Assembly (NCBI GenBank): GCA_965277415.1
Contig: CBDICS010000035.1
Location: 1 to 64,000, forward strand
Length of the DNA: 64,000 nucleotides
Direction: 5' to 3'
Source of the DNA: JAHDHW01 sp965277415
GTDB lineage: Bacteria > Bacteroidota > Bacteroidia > Chitinophagales > Saprospiraceae
Positions 1 to 7,476 of this stretch are shown here, one piece after another (within the stretch, counting starts at the first letter, position 1; every line of letters begins with the position of its first letter). A model generated the notes under the pieces. It was not told where the DNA came from, did not search any database, and worked only from the letters and a program-made list of their open reading frames with translations. The translations under genes were made by a program, and so were the position numbers.

Positions 1-1508
1 TTTCTGCTTCCAATCAGAATCGAAAATGAGGCCTCAAGTTTCATTACCTTGTTCTAAAGCCTTGGTGTTTAGGCTAAATTATAGAAAAATATTAAACACA
101 AACAACTATAAAGGCCAGGTGGCTGGCATCAAAACAAAGTCTCGATGAATGTAGACCCTAAAATAGTCAAGGTTAATTTTTATTTTTGGCAGGAACATGA
201 CATTGTAAAAATTTAATGTGCATGACTTGTGACGTCACCGGACCATTGCGATCGTAAAGAGCTTGCCTGCTCGGAGACTCCACGCAGACCCGACACGACG
301 CACGATCATTGGAAGTCATGTCCATGTACATTGTACAGTGTGCAGCAGAAAGCTTCTCATCTGTTCACTGAGCCTGATATCTTCACGATCATGCCAAGTA
401 CATGTACATTGTAATACAATGTATACTATACTATAGTAATTAGTTATAGTATGGCCAACGCCGCCATGCCCAGTAAGCAGCCTGCTAATGGGTATCATTC
501 TTATGAATACTAGTGTAGTAGTAGCAGGTCCACTACGAGCGGAGTGGGGACACGAGAAAACCTGACCACCACGACAACTGAACACCTGTAGACTGCCTCA
601 GTAGCCATGATGAAGGAACTGTGTCATTCGGCGAGACCAACTTCAGTAACATCGATCATTACCAACCGACCTTTCATAGACAGTAGTACACACACAAAAC
701 CATGTGTACCATCAAGTTACGACCTGAGGCCAGTGAGGGGACACCCGCGCGCATTATGAATATTGCAACTGCTGCTAGCTTGCCAGTTTGCCGCTTGCTT
801 CACTGCGTCCACTAGCAGCGAAATACGGCAGGCTGCTACTGATAAGCGGCGATGGAGAAGAGCCTGCAACGTCCTTCACGTAAGCAGTCTGGCCGCCAAC
901 TTACACACTTGGCAAAAGATAGCATCTCTGCACGTCCAAAGGAGAGTGGCGTCCAAGGTGACATCGGGCGCAGGCGTACAATAGCTCGTGAGATGTGTTC
1001 CCTGTGTTTTAAGTTGAGAAACAGGTGTGAGGGTGAAACTTCTTTCTCCTATTAGACATATACGAGGCCAGTTAAAATCTGATGTAGCTACAGCTTTTCT
1101 AACCGTGCCGGTCGAACTAAGGCGGCGGCGTATCCGTAGTTAAAATTCAACGGCATCAGAGGGAGGGAGAACCTCGATCCATCATGCTATAATTGCGAGT
1201 GCGGCGTTTGTAGCATTGCCGGCGCTCATGTGTCTTGGCGCTGTTAGCAGTTTCTATACTCATTCCAAATCTTTTTTTTATTGAAGAAGGTGAAACGAAA
1301 GACATCAACTGCAAAACGAAGGATTTGTGTATCGCACCCAAGAGAATCTTCCTCGGTCTTCGACTAGTTCCCAGGCCATTGCGGTAGATAATATCTTTGC
1401 TAAAGAGTAGCTGAGTGCGCCGCTCCGCTCTTTCTACGTCTTCTAGCTAATCCTCGTTCACGAGTATCCGCGTTTTGGAAAGCGCACTGTGGCTTCCCGC
1501 TTACAACA

Positions 1509-1581
1509 ATGTCACGTGGTCTGAGCAAAGGGATACTGGTGGTATTTCTACTATGTCTCTGTGTACGCCAATCAGCTCAAG
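1509..1581 (+). CDS. Probable eukaryotic first coding exon (signal peptide), partial
   Basis: ATG at 1509 opens a 24-codon frame beginning MSRGLSKG, followed by a hydrophobic core (ILVVFLLCLC) and a polar end (VRQSAQ): a textbook secretory signal peptide. The frame then meets CAAG|GTAAGT at 1578-1587, a perfect consensus 5' splice site, and reading on into the presumed intron reaches TGA within nine codons. The intron would be phase 1, the usual phase just after signal peptides in secreted animal proteins. I could not identify the second exon, so the mature protein is unknown. This is the strongest single sign that bases 1-3,560 are eukaryotic. Confidence 0.55.
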
Positions 1582-1587
1582 GTAAGT
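1582..1587 (+). promoter_or_regulatory. Consensus eukaryotic 5' splice donor GTAAGT
   Basis: AG|GTAAGT directly follows the signal-peptide frame. The match to the U1 consensus is complete over the six intron bases shown. The matching acceptor was not identified. Confidence 0.5.
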
Positions 1588-3565
1588 TCGTAATGGTGCA
1601 ACTGTGAATTCCCACACCGTAACACGGCATTGCATCATATTTGGAGGAGCAAGCAATTCAGAAAGCACACAGCATATTGAAGTGACCATGAAGGCGAATA
1701 CTATGTATGTGAAGCAACACGATTGTACTGCTGCTGTGGTACGCTTTCTGAGTCATGCGAATACAATTATGTTACATGTACATACTACAAAGTATGCAAA
1801 GGCTGAAGGGCTAGGAATCAAGAACCTGTCGCCGATTCTGCTCAAAGCTGTACTTAGGTGGTACGCGTAGAGCTCTGCACTCAAACACTCTTACGACGTT
1901 AAAGAAAATGCGTTATAGTACTGCGCAATGATAGCTGACCTGCTTTTCTCTGAATCTGAGATTTGCATATCTCTGCGTATAATCATGTGTGGTGACCGAT
2001 CACCAATGCAGGCAATGGGCTTGGGGTTTCGCAGAAAAAAACCTCCTTCAATAGTTTTACGACCTGTAGAGGGTGTTCTAACTGGGTGCAATGGCTAGAA
2101 CGCCTGGCTATGCATGGACAGTAACTTTGAACTCTCCCATCGTTACAAGTGCCACAGCAAAACACAGCTGCTTGGGACACGTAATCGATAAAGGCTATCG
2201 TCTATGCTGGTTGCATGTCCAACGTGCTAGCACATGTAGGAGTTACAATGCTCACGCATCTTCACCTACTTAGTACAAGTATATAAATTAAAAGTTTAAT
2301 AAATGTCTAAAAAGTGAAGTCCTCCACGTCCATGTAGATCTGTGTAGAATGGACCAATACTTGGTTGTACGCCTTGGCAACACATTTATACGTCGCATGC
2401 AAGATAGCGTTCAACAAGTCGTCCTACAGACTACTGTAACAATGAAAAGACAGTTGGCTGAACACTGCAGCCAGGACTTCAAAGGGAGATACAACGCCGT
2501 TTTGCGCTCGATCGTGTTTCGAGGTCTTCCATAACTTGGTCACAGGCGGGTGTTGCTGACCATAAGTAGAGTATAGCCGTGTTTGCGTATATGGACAGCA
2601 CATGAAATCTGTTCAGCCTAGGTCTGGAGCCTAGTACCATATCATTAAGACTTGTTTCACGAAACAGAAGGGAAACATGTTACAAAAATGCCGACTATGA
2701 CAGCTACAGTCAACTAGAATGTTCCAACACTTCTTCAACTGTCAAAAGCACGCGGCCCAAGTGCCCCAGGTGTTGTAGCCGCGTTCAGCTTGGAATTTTG
2801 TACCTGAGAAACATATGTACCTGGAATTTCTTGAGACGTGAGACAGACAAGACACACTACAAGTACAAGATATAAGTTCAGGCCATTCGGAGAATTATGC
2901 ATTATATAAATAGTACTTCAACTAGATTATATATTGTACTAGATACTCATCCGGCGATTGGTATACTACGCTAATACCAGTACATGATTCTTCGATAAAA
3001 TATTACTTAAGGTAGTACGCTACAGTTTTCCTCAATCCAAGGCCATACATACACAAACTGCACTAAAAATGAAAAATGAAAATTTGTTGACCAAATTTTG
3101 TGAGAAGCCTACTGTGTATATGCCTTGATGGAAAGTGAAATAAAAAATGGGGTTCAACAAACCGAAGCTCTGGAAATCGACTTTGTTATTGATCTAGAAA
3201 TGTACAGAAATTGGCAAAAAATGGAAATTTCCAAGATTTCGATCGCTTATTATCAAAAGAGTAAATGGTTTACAGAGATTGTTGTCTCACTTCTGTATGT
3301 ACCATAATGATTACAACCTTTTAACCAACTAAGAACGAAATCTGACAAAAACGATTTTTTGACCATAACCGTCTCGTACTACCTTAACGACATATCGTTA
3401 ATAACGACTTTACTGTTGTCATGCCAACAAGATTGCTGTGATACTTTGCGAATACTGACATATCGTCTGTGTCTGAAGGTTCAATAATCATTGCTTGAGT
3501 AGTAACTATTGTTAACGGTACACAGGCCAGCCTGGAAGAGTGATTTTCGACTGATCGCTGCAACA

Positions 3566-4078
3566 TGCCTATTTAATCCAGCAAATGCACCTCAAAGCTT
3601 AAAACAAGAAATTTTTGACGCTTTAGTTTATCCACCAGATGTTCAAGGAAAATGGAATAAAGTAGATGAATTTATTAAATCAGGTGGAACATCAAACTCA
3701 GGGTTAGCTATAGGTGTAGATTTACCTTTAGGAACGGAACTTGTTAAAATAACATCACATGTCCCCAATAATCCTAACTTAGGTCCTAGTGCATATTGGA
3801 TGACTAGAGATGCATTTGATGCTGCTAAAGCTCATCCTACATTAGATATTGAAGACTTTTTGGGGCTTCCCGCACAGAGCCATTCCATCAAATATGATGT
3901 CATTTCTGTTACTACTGTGACAGAAACTAGAGTATATAAAAGTACGATAGCTTCAACAAATCAAGGTACATTTGCTAGGGCTGGTGGAGGAGAACAAATG
4001 ATTATTCCAAATGTTAATTCACCTTCTTTTGGCCCGCGAGTGTTAGATACAAATTATTCAGGTTGGATGCCTGAGTAA
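3566..4078 (+). CDS. Polymorphic toxin C-terminal domain, 5' end missing at the junction
   Basis: About 170 residues of a bacterial protein. The frame stays open leftward into the eukaryotic-like DNA, but the codons before about 3,566 (AWKSDFRLIAAT) probably belong to the junction. Visible landmarks are LFNPANAP near the start, a GPSAYWMTR segment near residue 75, RVYKSTIAST near 122-131 and a glycine-rich GGGEQMIIPN at 140-149. A Y/W-M strand followed by a GGG(E/T)Q turn is typical of small secreted toxin domains, including the TNT-like NAD-glycohydrolase class, at the tips of Rhs/T9SS/CdiA-type carriers. This assignment is inference from layout, not a recognised family. The next gene starts 15 bases downstream, as expected for an immunity partner. 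A 29-bp copy of the 3' end recurs at 6273-6301. Confidence 0.5.
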   Translation, partial: CLFNPANAPQSLKQEIFDALVYPPDVQGKWNKVDEFIKSGGTSNSGLAIGVDLPLGTELVKITSHVPNNPNLGPSAYWMTRDAFDAAKAHPTLDIEDFLGLPAQSHSIKYDVISVTTVTETRVYKSTIASTNQGTFARAGGGEQMIIPNVNSPSFGPRVLDTNYSGWMPE

Positions 4079-4093
4079 AATCAAATATGAAAT

Positions 4094-4564
4094 ATGATTA
4101 AAAAAGATATAGAGAATATAATAAGTAAGGTAAATAATTTTTCATTTGAGATAAAGAACTTGGAACGTTTTATTCAAAAAGTAAATCTGATAAATGAACT
4201 CTTTGAAAAACTAAGGCAATTACCTCCTGAAGAAGTAGATAACCTTAGTCTTAAAATAATTGAAGATATTCATGATAATGTAATTGGGTTAACTTACAGT
4301 CTTGAATATGTTAGAGGAGATATAGCAAGACTTGATCTATCAGAATTATCTTTACTAAAGGAAAAACTGCATAGTATAGGTTATACTGCTTTGAGCTTAG
4401 TAAGGATGTTTTTTCCGATTAGTGGCAAAGAATACCTTAATGCTTTACATTCATCAAAAGCATTAATAAATTACGAGAATGTAGTAATCAATAGTTTGGA
4501 TTTTGAGATAAGAATGATAGGGTATAGATTAAATAAAAAAACTACTAAATCTAACTTGTCTTAA
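4094..4564 (+). CDS. Putative immunity protein for the upstream toxin
   Basis: 156 residues, rich in Lys, Glu, Leu and Ile, predicted to be almost entirely helical, with no signal peptide and no membrane span, so cytoplasmic. It starts 15 bases after the toxin stop on the same strand. Small acidic or helical proteins in this position usually bind and block the toxin domain made just upstream. I do not recognise the family; the role rests on position, size and the clustering of similar orphan genes downstream. Confidence 0.45.
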   Translation: MIKKDIENIISKVNNFSFEIKNLERFIQKVNLINELFEKLRQLPPEEVDNLSLKIIEDIHDNVIGLTYSLEYVRGDIARLDLSELSLLKEKLHSIGYTALSLVRMFFPISGKEYLNALHSSKALINYENVVINSLDFEIRMIGYRLNKKTTKSNLS

Positions 4565-4615
4565 AGGTAAGAGCTAATAGAAACTAGAAAGGCCAAAAAA
4601 AACCAGCGTTTATAA

Positions 4616-4702
4616 CGTAGCATAGATAATACCCCATTTTATATAAAGTACTCTGACGAAGGAGTATGCACACTCAAGAAACCTGAAGACATCATCAACT
4701 AA
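4616..4702 (+). pseudogene. Orphan C-terminal tail of a second toxin (remnant)
   Basis: A 28-codon open stretch, closed upstream by TAA at 4613, encodes a protein-like tail (NTPFYIKYSDEG, then TLKKPEDIIN). Its stop overlaps the next start as TAATG (4700-4704), the coupling typical of toxin-immunity pairs. The rest of the toxin is absent. I read it as the scar of a displaced toxin end that kept its immunity gene. Confidence 0.4.
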
Positions 4703-5370
4703 TGAACTTCACTATAAAAATATATCCACTCAAAAGCATCCCAAGAAATACTACATGGGCTAGTATTAAGAATGACTTTTCTGCTTTGCTTAAAAAAATA
4801 GGAATGGTCAATGAAAATCTGGATTTTCAATTAATAGATTCTGACAAAGAACATGCTCGAATGATTATTGAAGGGCTTTCTAAATTGAAAGTGGAAGCAC
4901 CCAGTAAAATTGCTAAATACGTACAAGAAGCGTCAAGTAAGGAAATATCTGATATGGAAGGGAAAGGTGAAAGAGAACCGAGCGTACGTATTAGATACAT
5001 ATATGATAGAAAGATTGAGTTTGCTGATTTAGATAAAGTGATTTATTATAATATTGATTATGGAGTGGAAGGCTTATATAGAATAGATGAAAATATGCTT
5101 GAAGAAGTCCAATCTAAAATGCTGAATGTGTCAGACTTATTAATTTATAAAAAGGCTTTAAATGAACATCAATATTTGATAGAGCTAGAAACAGATTTAG
5201 ATACTAAAATTTTTGACCCCATTTTATTTTTGGCATTGGTGTTTTGTAAGCTTGTAGATGGGCTTGTTTTTATTGAACATGCATTTGAAAATCACCCTAT
5301 CAGGACAGGATATTATTCAATTGATGAATTAGATTCAATCTGTCATAAGTGGAATACTTTTGTAGAGTAA
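4702..5370 (+). CDS. Orphan immunity-like protein
   Basis: 222 residues, mixed alpha/beta, acidic, with no signal peptide. The N-terminus (MNFTIKIYPLK) looks like a first beta strand. A hydrophobic segment ILFLALVFCKLVDGLVFIEH near residue 175 is more likely a buried helix than a membrane span. The start overlaps the stop of a toxin-tail remnant (TAATG). Family not recognised. Position after a toxin scar suggests an immunity protein kept after its toxin was replaced, protecting against relatives that still carry it. Confidence 0.45.
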   Translation: MNFTIKIYPLKSIPRNTTWASIKNDFSALLKKIGMVNENLDFQLIDSDKEHARMIIEGLSKLKVEAPSKIAKYVQEASSKEISDMEGKGEREPSVRIRYIYDRKIEFADLDKVIYYNIDYGVEGLYRIDENMLEEVQSKMLNVSDLLIYKKALNEHQYLIELETDLDTKIFDPILFLALVFCKLVDGLVFIEHAFENHPIRTGYYSIDELDSICHKWNTFVE

Positions 5371-5791
5371 GGAAGAGTAGATGTAAAAGATCAAGTATAA
5401 ACGGGCTTTATTAATTCCCAGTCCCTTAGTCAATTTTTTAAATTCTACTTTGCCCACATATTATTTTTACCTCGCACCTTTAGGGGGCTGTTTTTTTAGA
5501 TATAAAGATTTAAATTAAAACCTGTCCAAATTTTATTGTCGAATGCGGGAAAGTTCAATTTAAGATTCTGAAGAAACGGTTTTGTTTTTTCATAGCTTTA
5601 GCATGAGAATACGAAAAGGCGAAATCAGGTTCTTGTGTGATTTTGCAGTCCGATGAAAGGAATGAACCGACTGGATTCATTGCTTTGGACAGATTCTTAA
5701 GCTTCACACCAACAAACTAATTAAGAAGAATATGAATAATAGTCAAATGTAATTATGGGTAAAGAGTGACGACTAACTCAATAAATAATAT
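5371..5791. other. Intergenic stretch in the toxin/immunity graveyard
   Basis: No gene recognised. It holds the first copy (5556-5600) of a roughly 45-bp direct repeat that recurs at 6299-6342. T-rich and A-rich tracts at about 5,485-5,520 could end transcription, but no clear stem precedes them. Confidence 0.5.
5556..5600. repeat. Direct repeat, copy 1 (about 45 bp)
   Basis: The sequence starting CAATTTAAGATTCTGAAGAA and ending TTCATAGC is nearly identical to 6299-6342; the main difference is in the T-rich middle. The two copies flank the broken gene at 5792-6263, which suggests that segment was moved or duplicated as a unit. Confidence 0.6.
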
Positions 5792-6263
5792 ATGAAAAAA
5801 ACAGTATCACTTAATTCTGAATTTGCTTATTCTTTCGAACTGATAACATTTCAAGCGTTTACATTACTTTTAGAAAAATATAAATATAAAGTACGAATAG
5901 ATTATAATAGTCTATATGAAGAATGTTATTTCGGATTTGATTAAAGCGCCTCAATCTCTTTTCGATTACCAAAAGTCAAGTTTGCCAAAAATTGAAAATT
6001 ACCTTTACCGTAATATTATAACAGATGATTTTTCAGATAGAATATTTTTACCACTTTTAGCATATATTGGAGAGACTTTCATAGAGCATGAAGGTGGTGA
6101 ATGGCGGGTAGAATATAGCGAAGTTTATAATACATGGATACCTGATGTATACTATGAAAATAGACAAAAACAAATTTGGAGGCCTCTTTTGAAAATACTG
6201 GACTCTACGGATACAATATGGCGTCCTCTTATGACAGCTTATATGCATAAAGTTAGAGTGTAA
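5792..6263 (+). pseudogene. Frame-broken immunity-like gene (two overlapping frames)
   Basis: ATG at 5792 opens 50 codons (MKKTVSLNSEF...) ending at 5944. A second frame from 5916 gives 115 residues (MKNVISDLIK ... MHKVRV) ending at 6263. They overlap by 29 bases, and moving from the first to the second requires skipping one base between about 5,900 and 5,944, giving a single product of about 155 residues. The +1 sense is the same as in four other breaks in this window, so a sequencing indel is plausible. The second part is rich in Trp, Tyr and acidic residues (EHEGGEWRVEY, WRPLLK). Family not recognised; position suggests an orphan immunity gene. Two genuine tiny genes remain possible. Confidence 0.4.
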
Positions 6264-6272
6264 TAATATTTC

Positions 6273-6301
6273 ATTCAGGTGGGAAGGCTGAGTAAAATCA
6301 A
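6273..6301 (+). pseudogene. 29-bp remnant of a toxin 3' end
   Basis: Matches 4056-4084 at 26 of 29 positions, including the last codons, the TAA stop and the following AATCAA. It is followed at once by repeat copy 2. No toxin body precedes it. Similarity this tight across a stop codon points to past recombination between toxin cassettes. Confidence 0.5.
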
Positions 6302-6342
6302 TTTAAGATTCTGAAGAAACGGTTTGCCTTTTCATAGCCTTA
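6299..6342. repeat. Direct repeat, copy 2 (about 44 bp)
   Basis: Second copy of the repeat at 5556-5600, starting two bases before the end of the toxin-tail remnant. Both copies run in the same direction. Confidence 0.6.
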
Positions 6343-7072
6343 CACCTTACAGGCTGACCACGAACGCATAGAAAATCCTGTATATCCTGTTAATCCTGTC
6401 GAAAAGAATTATTTACCTTGATTTTCTAGTTTGCTCCATACAATATAATAATCGACAGTTTTTATAAAAACAAATATTTTATGACGCGTTGGGAAGATAA
6501 TTCGACGCGTTCAACAAAAAAAATGAATAAAAAATTGACACTGCGATAAGATTGAGATTATATTTACTGAAACGCAGGTTTTTTTAACAAAAAAAATAAG
6601 CGATTGGCAGTATGGAATTTTGACCTTTGTTTAACACTGTTTTAATATAATATATTTAAAATCAGGTTTTTACATGCCCTGATTTGCGGGTAGAAGTGCT
6701 AAATTGCTTCTAAAAAATAATACTTATTTAGTGCAGAAAAAAGCTAAAATATTTTGCTAGATAAACATATTTAATTTAAATTAAAGGATGTATAAAACTT
6801 AAATGATTTTTTATTTGTTGTTCGAAATAGTAAACACTTTTAAACTATTTTTAAGTCTATATAAAAACCCTAATACTTGCCGTATTATTCGTCGAATCAT
6901 TACCACTATTGATGAAATAGGAGATATCATTTGTCATTAAATGTTTCTACTCAAATGACTATTGACAAGGTAGTTCTATCCTATATTTTAAGAAAAACAA
7001 CTTTGTAAAATATAAAGTGAGTAAAACCAATTTATTATTAGATAATATTTTATAATCAATCAATTGAAAACT
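6343..7072. other. AT-rich intergenic region, no gene seen
   Basis: Dense stops in all frames. Notable items are a duplicated GACGCGTT (6482, 6503) and a run of A/T tracts around 6,640-6,660. No RNA gene recognised. Confidence 0.5.
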
Positions 7073-7255
7073 ATGATAACAAAAACAAGACAACAAATTG
7101 CAATAGAGTACGGGATTTCCTCTCGAACCCTTCAGCGATGGATTGACAAAAAAGATATTAAACTCAGCGCTGGTTTAATCAATCCCAAGGAGCAAGAAAT
7201 AATATATGAGACCTTTGGAAATCCAAAAATAGAAGAAAAAGAAGTAAATTCGTAA
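7073..7255 (+). CDS. Small helix-turn-helix DNA-binding protein
   Basis: 60 residues from the ATG at 7073 (a TTG nine bases upstream is less likely). The centre, RQQIAIEYGISSRTLQRWID, has the spacing of a helix-turn-helix, with the recognition helix SSRTLQRWI as in homeodomain-like or MerR-type small regulators. No other domain is present. It stands alone about 220 bases before a large secreted-protein gene; whether it regulates that gene cannot be seen. Similar mini-HTH proteins are common in Bacteroidota. Confidence 0.6.
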   Translation: MITKTRQQIAIEYGISSRTLQRWIDKKDIKLSAGLINPKEQEIIYETFGNPKIEEKEVNS

Positions 7256-7420
7256 AACACAGGTTATTCGCCTATGGATACCGATTTTTTTTTGAATAAA
7301 TTTTGAACAGATTCTATGAATTTTAAGGTATAGGGAGCACAGCATATTACTAGACATTTTTAAGATGCTGTGTGTAAAAAAAGTACGGGGTTTACAAAGC
7401 ACTAAATAAGTAATCAGACC

Positions 7421-7458
7421 TCTGTGAACTCTGGGCTTTCTCTTTGCTCCCTGTGTCC
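7421..7458. repeat. Intergenic CTCTGTGTCC-type repeat, copy 1
   Basis: Shares the phrase pattern TCTGTGAACTCTG ... CCCTGTGTCC with 24841-24882 and 27910-27950. All three lie just upstream of plus-strand starts (19, 36 and 82 bases). Confidence 0.45.
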
Positions 7459-7476
7459 AAAACTCAATCTAAGTAA

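Larger units (their letters stand above)
1..3565. other. Eukaryotic-like non-coding DNA joined to a bacterial contig
   Basis: No open frame in this stretch looks like a bacterial protein and no Shine-Dalgarno-plus-gene organisation is visible. Base composition is more balanced than in the AT-rich remainder. Short motifs such as ACATGTAC and TACATGTACATT recur (about 325, 398-412), as is common in invertebrate genomes. A good first exon with a splice donor lies at 1509-1587. The character changes at about 3,540-3,570, where a bacterial toxin frame starts without its own 5' end. I infer a metazoan (for example sponge) host fragment fused during assembly; a real insertion is less likely. Apart from the exon I can name no gene here. 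Confidence 0.7.

Noticed and set aside
229..2534. Short open frames in the first 2.5 kb as bacterial genes
   Set aside because: All are under 90 codons, on both strands, without ribosome-binding sites or family patterns; the region looks eukaryotic.
6343..7072. tRNA or other stable RNA gene in the large intergenic regions
   Set aside because: Reading all gaps by eye I found no cloverleaf with a GTTCRANNC T-arm; only simple hairpins and AT tracts.
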